Shown here piece by piece: positions 16,473 through 26,100 of a stretch of 56,924 bases of DNA. The stretch's first letter is position 1. Every line of letters begins with the position of its first letter. The stretch is from JAHDBG01 sp963922315 (GTDB lineage: Bacteria; Pseudomonadota; Gammaproteobacteria; Chromatiales; Chromatiaceae). Below the pieces are notes generated by a model. That model ran no database searches. It saw only the letters and a program-made list of their open reading frames with translations, and was not told the DNA's origin. A program made the translations under genes and the position numbers. The stretch covers positions 1-56,924 of the forward strand of contig CAWUID010000008.1 of assembly GCA_963922315.1 (NCBI GenBank), given 5' to 3'.

Positions 16473-17350
16473 GTGGCTTCTCCGACGATATGGACTTCGG
16501 GTTGTAGCAATACCCCTTGTTGCCGATGAACTTCTGTTTGCAGGTACATGATCAGGTGTTCGATATCCCGGGCGGTAGCAGTGCCAGTGTTCAGAATAAA
16601 GTTCGCGTGTTTGACCGAGACCTGTGCGCCACCGATCTGATGTCCCTTCAGTCCGCAGGCCTCAATCAGGCGGGCCGCAAAATCACCGGGGGGGTTGCGG
16701 AAGGTTGAGCCACCACTCGGTTTTCCGGTTGGCTGACTGGTGCTGCGTTGTTGTAACAATTTGCGGATCCGGGCCTGTTCCTGTGTGGCTTCACCCGGAC
16801 GAAACTGAAACGTTGCGCCGACAAAGCCCATGTCCGCAGGTTTATCCACCTGACGGTATGCGACCCGAAACGCATCTGCAGCCTGTTCCCGGCACGTGCC
16901 TTGCTGGTCGATGGTGCGTACTTGTTGTACACATTCCCAGGTTTCGCCACCAAAGGCACCGGCGTTCATCGCCAGTGCACCGCCAATGGTGCCCGGGATA
17001 CCGGCAAGAAAAGTGGCACCAGCCAGTCCGGCGCGTGCCGCTGCCCGCGCCACTCTGGCGCAGGCAGCGCCAGCACCGACATGCAATTGCGTACCTGCGA
17101 TCTCAAATTGCGCCAGGCGACCATGCAATGCAATCACAGTCCCGGCAAAGCCAGCGTCGCGTACCAACAGGTTACTGCCGAGCCCGAGCCAGAGCAGCGG
17201 CTCATTCGCAGGTAGTTGTGCTAAAAACTGGCTGAGATCTGCTTCGTCTGTTGGCTGATACAACTGGCGGGCCGGGCCGCCGACGCGCCAGCTCGTATAA
17301 CGCGCCAGCGGTACCTGCTGACGCAGTGTGCCGCAGCATACATCAAACAT
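16469..17350 (-). CDS. murB: UDP-N-acetylenolpyruvoylglucosamine reductase MurB
   Basis: The 293-residue FAD enzyme reduces UDP-GlcNAc-enolpyruvate to UDP-MurNAc. FAD-domain marks are YTSWRVGGPA (18-27), LGLGSNLLVRDAGF (55-68) and LAGIPGTIGGALAMNAGAF (about 114-132). The active-site serine lies in SGGSTFRNP (about residue 217), a form typical of type II MurB rather than the E. coli type I, and the length agrees. It begins the murB-ddl-ftsQ-ftsA-ftsZ block; a hairpin repeat fills the space upstream of its start. Confidence 0.95.
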   Translation of the reverse strand: MFDVCCGTLRQQVPLARYTSWRVGGPARQLYQPTDEADLSQFLAQLPANEPLLWLGLGSNLLVRDAGFAGTVIALHGRLAQFEIAGTQLHVGAGAACARVARAAARAGLAGATFLAGIPGTIGGALAMNAGAFGGETWECVQQVRTIDQQGTCREQAADAFRVAYRQVDKPADMGFVGATFQFRPGEATQEQARIRKLLQQRSTSQPTGKPSGGSTFRNPPGDFAARLIEACGLKGHQIGGAQVSVKHANFILNTGTATARDIEHLIMYLQTEVHRQQGVLLQPEVHIVGEAT

Positions 17351-17363
17351 TATGCTGAGAACC

Positions 17364-17462
17364 CTTTAGAAAGAGAGAGGCATAGCTCTCGCCCCTTTGC
17401 TCATAGGCGAGGTTTCATACCTCGCCCACAATGTAAAATCTGATCTTAGCTCTGTTGTCGCT
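17364..17462 (-). repeat. Hairpin repeat, partial copy 1 (before murB)
   Basis: This copy shares the CTCTCGCCCCTTTG block and the hairpin GGCGAGG-TTTCATA-CCTCGCC (17406-17426) with the two fuller copies at 30829 and 33851. The CCGCTTGC hairpin is missing. Its far part, TCTGATCTTAGCT followed by GTCGCTG, recurs near 43274-43295. On the transcribed minus strand it lies between the stop of the 45-residue gene and the murB start. Confidence 0.8.
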
Positions 17463-17583
17463 GTTCCTGTCTGGCCGATTGCTCATTTAAATAATAGGTA
17501 GATAGCTTGTCTATGTTGTATTCATGCTGTCTGGCTATGTCATCTTTTATATTCCACAGTTCTTTGATAATTTCATCAGTCAT
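17446..17583 (-). CDS. Small protein downstream of PIN toxin remnant (45 aa)
   Basis: The 45-residue frame begins MTDEIIKELWNIKDDIARQH and ends NEQSARQEQRQQS. It is charged, probably helical, and lacks a signal peptide. I recall very similar short proteins (MTDEIIEELWKIKD type) encoded beside PIN-domain genes in cyanobacteria and sulfur bacteria, which supports the reading; their role is not known to me, possibly as part of a toxin-antitoxin locus. It starts 3 bp after the truncated PIN gene. Its stop codon lies at the edge of the hairpin repeat. Confidence 0.6.
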   Translation of the reverse strand: MTDEIIKELWNIKDDIARQHEYNIDKLSTYYLNEQSARQEQRQQS

Positions 17584-17586
17584 ACT

Positions 17587-17763
17587 TTATTCTCCCATGC
17601 TCGATTTTTTAATAATAACCTCAGAAATATACAGCTCAAATCGGTTTCTTTGTGTTTCCCACCAATCAATAGTTGTCTTTTGCCATGCTGCAGCGATGAG
17701 GTTGTTTGATGGCCTTGCTATCAGATATGAGATAATTGATGTTTCGATATAAACCTTTGTCAT
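17587..17763 (-). pseudogene. PIN-domain (VapC-like) toxin, truncated
   Basis: The 58-codon frame starts MTKVYIETSIISYLIARPS, which is the N-terminal strand and first acidic motif of PIN nucleases (the usual form is VYIETSxxSYLTARPS). It continues with WQKTTIDWWETQRNRFELYISEVII. A full member has about 150 residues and further acidic catalytic residues; here the frame stops after KKSSMGE, so two thirds of the domain is missing and no active site can form. The small 45-residue gene that normally follows is still in place. This is most likely the remains of a type II toxin gene shortened by deletion. Confidence 0.65.
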
Positions 17764-17849
17764 CTCAGAATACCTGCTCTCCGGTGGTACTTGTTTAGCC
17801 TGATGTTGTTATTGCATATCTGCAGAGTCTGACTCATGTGAGTGCCTGG

Positions 17850-19034
17850 TTACAACGAGACAGAGATGGCCGCAGCACAAGCATTAGCGACAGTACGTGC
17901 TTGTGTAATCGTGTCAGCGCGGGCGAGGGCAACACCCATCCGGCGTTTGCCGGAGACTTCTGGTTTACCGAACAAGCGTAGTTGGGTGTTCGATAGTGCC
18001 AACGCTTGTTCCAGATTATCGAACTGGACCTGCTGGCTGTCACCCTGTGCCAGAATCACGCTGGATGCTGCCGGGCCGAGTTGGGTGATCTGTGGGATGG
18101 GTAGATCGAGAATCGCCCGCACATGTAGCGCAAATTCAGATAAATCCTGCGAGATCAGCGTGACCAGGCCGGTGTCATGTGGGCGCGGCGAAACCTCGCT
18201 GAAGATGACTTCGTCGCCCTTGATAAACAGCTCAACCCCGAACAGGCCTTTACCTCCCAAGGCGCTTGTGATCTGTTCAGCAACCGCCTGCGACTGTTGC
18301 CAGGCCGCATCACTCAGGGCTTGTGGCTGCCAGGATTCCTGGTAGTCGCCATCTGCCTGCCGATGGCCAATCGGTGCACAGAATGAGGTGCCATCCCGGT
18401 GCCGGATGGTCAGCAGGGTGATCTCAATATCAAAATCCACCCAGCCTTCAATAATCACTTTACCTTTACCGGCTCGTCCGCCGTCCTGGGCGCAGGCCCA
18501 GGCTGCCTGGATATCATCCGGCTGACGGATGACGGACTGCCCTTTGCCGGAAGAACTCATGATCGGTTTCACCACACAGGGCAGGCCAATCTCCTCAATC
18601 GCTCGCAGATAACCCTGTTCAGTGTCGGCAAATGCAAACGGGCTGGTCTTCAGCCCCAGTGTGTCGGCTGCCAGGCAGCGGATGCCTTCCCGGTTCATGG
18701 TCAGTTGCGTTGCTCTGGCATTGGGTATGACGGTGTAGCCTGCGTTTTCCAGGTCTGCCAGTGTGTCAGTCGCAATCGCTTCAATCTCGGGCACAATCAG
18801 ATCCGGCCGTTCTCGTTGTATCACCTGACGTAGGGTGTCCCCGTCCAGCATATTGATCACATGTGATCTGTGTGCCACCTGCATCGCTGGAGCGTTTGCA
18901 TAACGATCTACGGCAATCACTTCAACCCCAAGCCGCTGTAATTCAATTGCGACTTCTTTTCCTAACTCTCCTGCGCCGCATAACAGCACTTTTTTTGCAT
19001 TCGGACTGAGTGGTGTACCAAGGCTGACTGACAT
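17850..19034 (-). CDS. purT: Formate-dependent phosphoribosylglycinamide formyltransferase PurT
   Basis: The 394-residue ATP-grasp enzyme formylates GAR with formate and ATP in purine synthesis, an alternative to folate-dependent PurN. The N-terminal nucleotide fold shows VLLCGAGELGKEVAIELQRLG (16-36) and VIAVDRYANAPAMQVAHRSH. ATP-grasp marks are CVVKPIMSSSGKGQS (about 153) and GLFGVELFIKGDEVIFSEVSPRPHDTG (about 263-290), which includes the magnesium-binding glutamates. It sits inside the dcw cluster between murB and murC, flanked by toxin-antitoxin remnants, so it looks like an insert rather than a cluster member. Confidence 0.96.
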   Translation of the reverse strand: MSVSLGTPLSPNAKKVLLCGAGELGKEVAIELQRLGVEVIAVDRYANAPAMQVAHRSHVINMLDGDTLRQVIQRERPDLIVPEIEAIATDTLADLENAGYTVIPNARATQLTMNREGIRCLAADTLGLKTSPFAFADTEQGYLRAIEEIGLPCVVKPIMSSSGKGQSVIRQPDDIQAAWACAQDGGRAGKGKVIIEGWVDFDIEITLLTIRHRDGTSFCAPIGHRQADGDYQESWQPQALSDAAWQQSQAVAEQITSALGGKGLFGVELFIKGDEVIFSEVSPRPHDTGLVTLISQDLSEFALHVRAILDLPIPQITQLGPAASSVILAQGDSQQVQFDNLEQALALSNTQLRLFGKPEVSGKRRMGVALARADTITQARTVANACAAAISVSL

Positions 19035-19057
19035 GGTGAAGCTGCTCTCTTATGGTG

Positions 19058-19327
19058 TTATCTGAACAGGTCGGAATGCGTTCCCGTCCTGGCTAAGTCA
19101 AGATCGCCATTGTGGACACGATAAATGAGTAGCCAGTCAGGTGTAATATGGCACTCTCAAAACCCCATATAATTTCCGGATACCTTATGTGGCTTATATC
19201 TTTCAGGTAATGGTGTGTCAGTTATAAGGTATGAGATCACCTGGCCCAGTTTGCTCATTTGATATCTGCGTTTGAGCATCAGTTTTAAATCGCGTTTAAA
19301 ACGATGAGTCTGAACAATCTGCTTCAT
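19058..19327 (-). pseudogene. YafQ/RelE-type toxin with in-frame TGA
   Basis: Reading through one stop, the 89-codon frame is a YafQ-family mRNA interferase: MKQIVQTHRFKRDLK at the start, then LPERYKPHKVSGNYMGF-stop-ECHITPDWLLIYRV and a C-terminus RTGTHSDLF. Family members have an arginine at the stop position (GFRECHI), so a CGA-to-TGA change (codon 57, bases 19157-19159) explains the break. The catalytic C-terminal half, including the last histidine, is lost in the truncated product. The cognate antitoxin gene lies 10 bp upstream and is intact. A sequencing error or stop readthrough cannot be excluded. Confidence 0.8.
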
Positions 19328-19337
19328 GAATTTTGTG

Positions 19338-19607
19338 TTAAGTATCTAAGTCGGACATCATTTCTTTAAAGCTTGAAAAACGTTTTAAACGTCGGCGTGA
19401 TTCAGGTTCTGTGAGTTCCTGCATTGCTTCGACGGTTTCTTTATTTGGTGTTTTTATATCAAATGGCAGGTTGCGGTGTGTTACTATCCGATGGTAAAAC
19501 ATGGTGATAGCTTCATCCGGACTTATTCCGATAGAAGCAAGAATAGTATTTCCCTGGTTTTTGAGTTCAGGTGCTATTTTGGTGTGCATACTTTCTGATT
19601 TAATCAT
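19338..19607 (-). CDS. RelB/DinJ-family antitoxin
   Basis: The 89-residue protein has the RelB/DinJ pattern: an N-terminal ribbon-helix-helix strand (HTKIAPELKNQGNTILASIGISPDEAITMFYHRIV) and an acidic, disordered C-terminal tail that would bind the toxin. It precedes the YafQ-like toxin by 10 bp, the normal order. Since that toxin carries a nonsense codon, this antitoxin may have lost its partner or may act as a repressor only. Its ATG overlaps the stop of the upstream fragment (ATGA). Confidence 0.83.
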   Translation of the reverse strand: MIKSESMHTKIAPELKNQGNTILASIGISPDEAITMFYHRIVTHRNLPFDIKTPNKETVEAMQELTEPESRRRLKRFSSFKEMMSDLDT

Positions 19608-19810
19608 AATAAGACCTGTATGATTTTTTGAAGCAGAGAGTTTTTTTCCTGATAAATAAATTCAGAATCTAAGTCAACTCCTGCCTGCCATTCCAGAGTA
19701 TCAAAAGATACTTTTACTTTCCGGAAAGCCTGTGTATTTCTCAAAATCGTCGCTGTAAAGGCTTTATCCTGAATTGCTTTTTCTCACTCATCAATAGATT
19801 TCAGCCTGAT
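19604..19810 (-). pseudogene. DUF2442-like gene fragment
   Basis: Between the ParE-type toxin and the RelB-like antitoxin the minus strand reads QAFRKVKVSFDTLEWQAG followed by VDLDSEFIYQEK. This matches the C-terminal part of DUF2442 proteins (usual form F-V-F-T-WPNGADL-PE-LYE). A TGA at 19784-19786 interrupts the same frame upstream, and no start codon or N-terminal strands are present. It is a decayed remnant; DUF2442 proteins often accompany DUF4160 or toxin-antitoxin genes, as at 34.1 and 37.7 kb here. Confidence 0.5.
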
Positions 19811-20125
19811 TCAGTTATTCTTAGTGCTGTACTCCCTTGAATACCAGTAGTCTGGTTTTCTATGCAGGTGAGCAATGGCAACTACTAAAATCTGATTTGA
19901 TCTTCCTCTGATTTGATAGATGATGCCATATGGGAATTTGTGAATCAGACAACGGTGAGAATAACGTCCTATCGCTTGGTATATTTTCGGGAATTGTGTT
20001 ATCCGGGAAATAGCATTTGCGACTTCTGACTGAAACCTGAAACCAAGCCCTTTCTGAGTGGACTCATAATAGTCAAATGCGTCATCCAACTCTGATTGAG
20101 CGATTTTAAGAAATGAAATTTTCAC
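19811..20125 (-). CDS. ParE/RelE-family toxin
   Basis: The 104-residue protein has the ParE/RelE fold signature: ISFLKIAQSELDDAFDYYE at the start, GLGFRFQSEVANAISRI, then FPKIYQAIGRYSHRCLIHKFPYGIIYQI and a VVAIAHLHRKPDYW C-terminus. Its start overlaps the end of the antitoxin gene by 4 bp, typical of a coupled type II pair. The frame is complete, so this module may be functional, unlike the two neighbouring ones. Confidence 0.88.
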   Translation of the reverse strand: MKISFLKIAQSELDDAFDYYESTQKGLGFRFQSEVANAISRITQFPKIYQAIGRYSHRCLIHKFPYGIIYQIRGRSNQILVVAIAHLHRKPDYWYSREYSTKNN

Positions 20126-20343
20126 AATTTCTGGTATTTTTTAAACACTTCGCACAGGGGTATGGCTTTAATCTCTCCTTTGTCATAAGCCTTTATGCGT
20201 GCATCTGATTCTTGTCCCCATATGGCATCGATACCGGCATCAGGTATATCTAGGCTGGCAAGTAATTTCTCGATAATGTCAGAGCGTTCAGGTGCGGTTA
20301 ATTCAAGTGCCTGATCAACTACTGCGTTTATCGCGGCAGACAT
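20122..20343 (-). CDS. Addiction-module antitoxin (TIGR02574-like)
   Basis: The 73-residue product resembles the small 'putative addiction module component' antitoxins: helix VVDQALELTAPERSDIIEKLLASLD, then a linker with IDAIWGQESDARIKAYDKGEIKAIPLCEVF. The AL.L...ER..I...LL.SL pattern and the W..E...R...Y..GE tail are typical. It is first in a two-gene module with the ParE-type toxin. The module lies 42 bp upstream of nothing but murC's stop, i.e. it follows murC in the direction of transcription. Confidence 0.85.
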   Translation of the reverse strand: MSAAINAVVDQALELTAPERSDIIEKLLASLDIPDAGIDAIWGQESDARIKAYDKGEIKAIPLCEVFKKYQKL

Positions 20344-20385
20344 ATTTTATACCTGTAATGTAATTGCTATAGATAACAGCTTGGT

Positions 20386-21801
20386 TTAAACATGATTGTT
20401 AAACAGGGTGCGGGCGACCTGGCCGATGTTTCCGGCACCAACAGTGAGTACGATGTCATCCGCCTGGATCAGGTCACGCAATATGTGTGGCAGGTCGGCG
20501 ATCTGGTCAACATAGGTCGGGGCTGTACCTTGAGCGGTGGCAGCAATCGCAGCATACAGATCGGTACCACCGGCACCTTTAATTGGTGCTTCTCCGGCAG
20601 CATAGATGTCACACAATACCAGGTGTTCTATATCGGCCAACAACGCGATCTGTTCGTCGAACAGGTCGTGGGTACGGGTATACCTGTGTGGCTGATACGC
20701 GACGAGCAGTCGCCGTTCCGGCCAGCCATCCCGGATCGTTGCCAGGGTCGCGCTCAGTTCTGCCGGATGGTGCGCATAATCGTCGATCCAGATAATGTCG
20801 CCTTGTGGCAGGCTGCATTGTCGGGTGTTGAAGCGCCGTCCGATGCCCTGGAAGCCACGTAACGAAGCCTGAATCACGGCGATATCAATCTGCAGTTGCA
20901 ATCCGATGCTGATGGCGGCCAGAGCATTCTGCACATTGTGTCGCCCGGGCAGTGGTATTTGTACTCTGAACGGCGAGTGTTCTGGGGTCACTACCTGAAA
21001 CTGGCTGATGTGCCCTTGTTGCCGGTACTCACAAGCGCGCACAGTTGCGTCATCAGCGAAGCCGTAGCTGATCACCTTGTGCCGGATGTCCGGGATCAGT
21101 TCGCGCACTGCCGGGTGATCCAGGCACAGGTGGGCGATGCCGTCATCCGGTAATTTGTGCAGGAATCGGAGAAAAGCGGATCGCAGGCGGGTGACGTCGC
21201 CGCCATAAGTGCCCATATGATCCGGATCCAGGCTGGTCACGACTGCTAGTGTGGGAAATAAGTGGACAAAAGAGCCATCGCTTTCATCTGCTTCGGCGAT
21301 CAGGTAGTCCGGTTTGTCACCTTGTTGCGCGTTACAGCCAGTGGCGTTCAGTGTGCCACCGAGTACATAGGTGGGTGCCAGGCCGGCATCCAGCAGCAGG
21401 CTACTGGCCAGGGCGCTGGCGGTCGTTTTGCCATGGCTGCCGGCGATGGTGATGCTGAAGTTGTCACGCATCAGTTCGGCCAGCATCTGAGCGCGTAGTA
21501 GTACGGGTATCTGGCGTGCCTTTGCTGCCAGCACTTCCGGGTTATCGTCTGCCACGGCACTGGAGATGACCACGATGTCCACTTCACCCAGATTGTCTGC
21601 GTGATGTCCGGTATAGATGCTGGCTCCCTGCGCAATCAGTCGTTCGGTGGCGGCATTTGGCTGGAGATCTGAGCCGGTGACCGGGTGATTGCGGCTGAGT
21701 AAGACCTGAGCAATGCCGCTCATGCCGGCGCCACCAATGCCGATCAGGTGTACCCGGGCAGGTGGTACCGCTGTCAGAATGCCGTTGTCCGGTAGGTTCA
21801 T
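20386..21801 (-). CDS. murC: UDP-N-acetylmuramate--L-alanine ligase MurC
   Basis: The 471-residue Mur ligase adds L-Ala to UDP-MurNAc. The N-terminal UDP-binding motif is HLIGIGGAGMSGIAQVL (about 18-34). The ATP loop is IAGSHGKTTASAL (about 118), followed by EADESDGSF (about 168), the central histidine-rich DPDHM region, and the C-terminal DDYAHHPAEL (about 344). Its ATG overlaps the murG stop by 4 bp. In the standard cluster murB would follow; here a 3-kb insert with purT and toxin-antitoxin genes comes between. Confidence 0.97.
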   Translation of the reverse strand: MNLPDNGILTAVPPARVHLIGIGGAGMSGIAQVLLSRNHPVTGSDLQPNAATERLIAQGASIYTGHHADNLGEVDIVVISSAVADDNPEVLAAKARQIPVLLRAQMLAELMRDNFSITIAGSHGKTTASALASSLLLDAGLAPTYVLGGTLNATGCNAQQGDKPDYLIAEADESDGSFVHLFPTLAVVTSLDPDHMGTYGGDVTRLRSAFLRFLHKLPDDGIAHLCLDHPAVRELIPDIRHKVISYGFADDATVRACEYRQQGHISQFQVVTPEHSPFRVQIPLPGRHNVQNALAAISIGLQLQIDIAVIQASLRGFQGIGRRFNTRQCSLPQGDIIWIDDYAHHPAELSATLATIRDGWPERRLLVAYQPHRYTRTHDLFDEQIALLADIEHLVLCDIYAAGEAPIKGAGGTDLYAAIAATAQGTAPTYVDQIADLPHILRDLIQADDIVLTVGAGNIGQVARTLFNNHV

Positions 21802-22886
21802 GCTGATGTACTCACAGGGGTTGCTGCCTGCAGACAGGCGGTAGCGATTTGTGCCGCTGCCCGGGGCTGAGCCAGGGTTCTGGCTTGCTCTGCCATCTGT
21901 TGTCGCTGTTCCGGGTTTGTGCTCAGTTGTTGCAGTTGGGTTGCCAGGTGTTCAGGTGTCAGATCTCTCTGCGGGATCAGTTTTGCAGCGCCGGCCTGTA
22001 CCAGTGCCTGTGCATTCCGTGTCTGGTGATCATCGACGGCATGTGGGTAGGGCACCAGAATCGCCGCACAGCCGACGGCGGTCAGTTCGGCGACTGTCAG
22101 GGCGCCACTGCGACAGATCACCAGGTCAGCGGCAGCATACGCAGCAGCCATATCGCTGATAAAAGGCACCACGTCAGCATGGACTTGTTGTGCCTGGTAT
22201 ATAGCTCGGGTCTGTTCTGTTTTGCCTCGCCCGGCCTGATGTAAGACTTGCACTGATCGTGTCAGGTGGGCAAGGGCGAGTGGTATCACTTCGTTCAGGG
22301 CCTGAGCGCCGAGTGAGCCACCCAGTACCAGCAGGCGTAGTGGTGTGTCTGGTGCGCGTTGTGCCTTTCGTTCGGCTACGGACGGCTGTTGGTAAAGTTC
22401 GTCCCGTACCGGGTTGCCGACCACATCAACCTGAATCCGCGCTGGAAAGGCATCGGCGAATGCGCTCAGGGTACGATCCGCGAAGTGGGCCAGGATACGG
22501 TTGGTCAGCCCGGCAACTGCATTCTGTTCGTGGATGATTAGCGGAATGCGTTGCCACAGGGCGGCGATACCGCCTGCCCCGGCGGCAAAGCCGCCCATGC
22601 CGAGGACGACCTGTGGCTGCCAGCGACGCAATATGCCACGTGCCTGCCATACTGAGCGTAACAGGGCCACAGGTGCTTTGATTGTGGCCCATATTCTTTG
22701 TCCACGCAGTCGCAGGGCCGGGATGGTTTCCAGTGTAAAGCCGTGTTCTGGTACCAGGCGTGACTCGAAGCTGTCCGGTGTGCCTAACCAGCGGATTTCG
22801 TGTCCTGCGCCCTGCAATTGTCTGGCCACGACCAGTGCCGGGAACACATGTCCACCGGTACCGCCAGCTGTGATCAGAATACGCAT
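21798..22886 (-). CDS. murG: Lipid II synthase MurG
   Basis: The 362-residue GT28 glycosyltransferase moves GlcNAc from UDP-GlcNAc to lipid I on the inner membrane face. Key motifs are MRILITAGGTGGHVFPALV (1-19), GMGGFAAGAGGIAA (about 96), HEQNAVAGLTNR (about 121), LGGSLGAQALNE (about 190), and the donor-site CRSGALTVAELTAVG (about 258) with DDHQTRNAQ. The ATG at 22886 gives the standard start, better than a TTG 12 bases upstream. It is coupled to murC; upstream 223 bp without a visible gene lead to the end of the adhesin gene. Confidence 0.96.
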   Translation of the reverse strand: MRILITAGGTGGHVFPALVVARQLQGAGHEIRWLGTPDSFESRLVPEHGFTLETIPALRLRGQRIWATIKAPVALLRSVWQARGILRRWQPQVVLGMGGFAAGAGGIAALWQRIPLIIHEQNAVAGLTNRILAHFADRTLSAFADAFPARIQVDVVGNPVRDELYQQPSVAERKAQRAPDTPLRLLVLGGSLGAQALNEVIPLALAHLTRSVQVLHQAGRGKTEQTRAIYQAQQVHADVVPFISDMAAAYAAADLVICRSGALTVAELTAVGCAAILVPYPHAVDDHQTRNAQALVQAGAAKLIPQRDLTPEHLATQLQQLSTNPEQRQQMAEQARTLAQPRAAAQIATACLQAATPVSTSA

Positions 22887-23109
22887 CAGGGGGGTCAATT
22901 ACACGTGAAGCACTGGGATTTATTATAAAAATACACAATCAGTGTTCATGCCATCGGCAACCAGTTGATAACCCGATTGCAGGGTTAATGGAGTAGAAGT
23001 TTTAGCTGTCTGCATAATAGGTAGCGTTATGAATGGCAAAGTCTGTTGTGTTGATTGTGGAAAAAGTTTCAGGGATCTAATGACTTGTAAGGGTAATGAG
23101 GATAGCAGA

Positions 23110-26100
23110 TCATCTACCGGCGTCGACTGCCTGCTGATTAATCACACCATCGGTTGATAGTTCAGATGAAGCTTCTATTACCGAGGGGCCGGATCGTAAT
23201 AAATAATTTGCTATTAAGGTAATATTGCCTCCGGGCCCGCCATGAGCGTTAGCTTGAATCTGACTGTTTTCCAATATAATAAATATCGGATCAATATCAA
23301 TATTACCACCTTGCCCGGCGCCACCAGCGACACTGGTACTGATACGGCTGTTTTGCAGATGTAAAAGGTCACGAGTTTCAATACGGATACCGCCACCACC
23401 TGCATTTTGAGAAGCTGTGGTCAGCATGCTGTCATCCCGGAATACAATACGTTCATCAGTCAGGATTGTTATATTACCTGCTGATCCGGCATCTGATGAA
23501 GATAACTCACTGTCAGAAGTAATCAGAGAATTGCCTGCCAGTTGTAAAATGTTTGGTTTTGAGTTTTTCCCGATCCAGATATCGCCCGCTTTACCAACAC
23601 CTGCAGTAGAAGTACTGAGTGTGCTGTTACCGCTCATATAAAGTATGTTATCCAGGTCAATCACAATGTTACCGGCGGCACCGCTACGAGCTAAAAGGCT
23701 GTTATAGTCCGGTTGATCGAAGCCGCTGGAGGACTGAATCTCAGCGCCTTTTGCCAATGATAGACTAGTGGCTTGCAGATTGATCAGTCCGGCGGCACCC
23801 GGGCCATGCGATGAACTGCTTACCAGGGTTTTCTGCCCACTCAGATCAATCTGGTTTTTTGCCTGGAGATGGATTGTGCCGCTCTGACCGGCCCCCGAGG
23901 TTGCTGTGCTTATTCTGGCTCCATTGGTCAGTTTGATATCATTTGCCTGAAGTATGAAGTTCCCGCCATTACCGAGTTGATCCAGCTGAGTACCTTTTGC
24001 GTCCAGGCTGATATTACTATTGTCAGAGATGACCTGGTTTCCGGCATTCAAAGTAACTGAGCCGCCTTGAGCATAACCCTTGGTTTCAGCGTTTATTCTG
24101 GTCTCAGTAAGCATGATATTTTTTCCTGCCTCTACAGTGAGACTGCCTCCTTTATCTGCTATATCAGACAGACCATTGGTTTCCGTTTCGATAATACTGA
24201 AATCAAAGACAATCTGGTTGTCAGCTGTCATTTTTACTGAACCACCTGCGCCGCTTGCTGAAGTGGCGGTATCTATTCTGGTATCAGTAATCAGTATATT
24301 TTCTGCCTGGAGTATAGCATCACCACCTTGACCTGAATGATAGCTGTTAAAATCACTATTTGTTTTTGTGTTGATATGACTATCATAAATTATAAGGTCT
24401 GCATCAGCTTGTAATGTGATTGATTCAGCATGACCAGTTCCGGTTGTTGATATATCTAATGTTGCACCAGATGTAATGATATTGTTCGCTGTTGCTATGA
24501 TACTACCACTATAAGCTGCGTCACCAATGGTGTCTCTTATATGAGCGATAAGTGAACTTTTATCAATCAGCAAGGTTTCTTCAGCTTGCAGGTTAATATC
24601 ACCCCCTGAACCTGAGCCCATTTTAGCTAAAGCTTCTATTCTGGATTGATTTATGAGATTAATAGTGTCGGCAGATAATGTGACTGTGCCACCATCCCCG
24701 GCCTGGTCTGCATTATCCAGAGGATATTCTCCACGGTGTGGTAAATAAGCAAAAATTCCGGCTGCATTGGTAGCGATTTTGCTATTGTTGATATCGATTT
24801 TTTTATCAGCGTATAGCTGAATCTTGCCTGCTGAACCTGTGCCGGTAGTTTCTGCATTGATTATGGCATTATCAGATAAAATAATGTCGTCAGCTTGTAT
24901 GAATAAATTACCACCATTTCCGGCCTGTTCCATTTTTCCTGTCGTATTAACCACAATCTGAGTATTGTTTATACCTGCTTTGTTTTCAGCAATCAGTCGT
25001 ATAGTTCCACCGTTGCCCTGATCATTTGATGCGCCCTGGATTTCGGCGCCAGTTAACACAATGTCTGCTGCTTTGACAGTCAGGTTGCCTCCTGTTCCTG
25101 TGTCGCGAGCCATGACATGTAGTCGTGCTCCTGCATTGATCTGTACCTCATTGTCGGCTTCCAACAGAATAGAACCACCCCGGCTGATACTGGCTGTGTT
25201 ACTCCATAAATGTGAACGGCCTGTCGATATAACATCTGTTGCTTTCAGAATAATATCTGCACCTGAGTCCGATTGACCACGAGCGTCTGCTATGATGTAA
25301 GCATTATTTAACATAATTTGCTGTATTGCTTGTAGTTTTATTGAACCGCTGACGCCCGGGCCTTGAGTCCCTGAGCTGATCCAGAAATCATTCAGTGAAA
25401 GGTTGCCAGATAGTATCTCAATACCAGGTTTTGAGGCGGGTATAGCACTTTGATTAGAAGCGACTATCGCACCCCCTGAATTAAAACCGCCAGATAATGT
25501 TACCTGATCGCTTTGAATAAAAATACTTCCCACATTCTGGCTATCTGGTTGATTTGCCACATTCAGAAGGCCATGTGTTATGCTGATGTCAGCCGGTTGT
25601 GTGGTGTTTTTATGTTTATCATTTATGTATGCTTCTCCGGGAGAAGCTACTGCTATCAGATTAATCTCCCCACCTTCTGATTTAAGTAAGGCCTGTTGAT
25701 GAATAAGTGTGCCATATTCATTTTCAGTTGCCGGGCCTGGATTAATATGAATTTCACCTCCGACCAGGTCGAGTATGTTGCCTGGCTGCAGTTTCAATGT
25801 GCTGCCTTGAATCTGTATAGGAGCAATTTTCTGATCCAGAAAGCCAAAGGCAATGGGGTCAGCCGCGCTGAGCACGGCATCCTGGCTCAGTTGAGCCTGT
25901 AGCCGTGAATTATCTGTAAAGCGTACATAATCTGCAGTACTGAGATGCAAAGCACCGGATAGTGTTAAGCTGGCATGGTTGCCAAAAGATATATCCGCCG
26001 GGTTAATGAGCCATAAATCAGTATCAGGAATCGTGTTGATGAGTTGGCCATTGATGGCTGAATCAGTACTGAGGACACGAGCAATGATGTGCTGAATGTG

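Noticed and set aside
17507..17752. An 81-codon plus-strand gene upstream of murB
   Set aside because: It is antisense to the PIN remnant and the 45-residue protein, both of which show clear family sequence on the minus strand.
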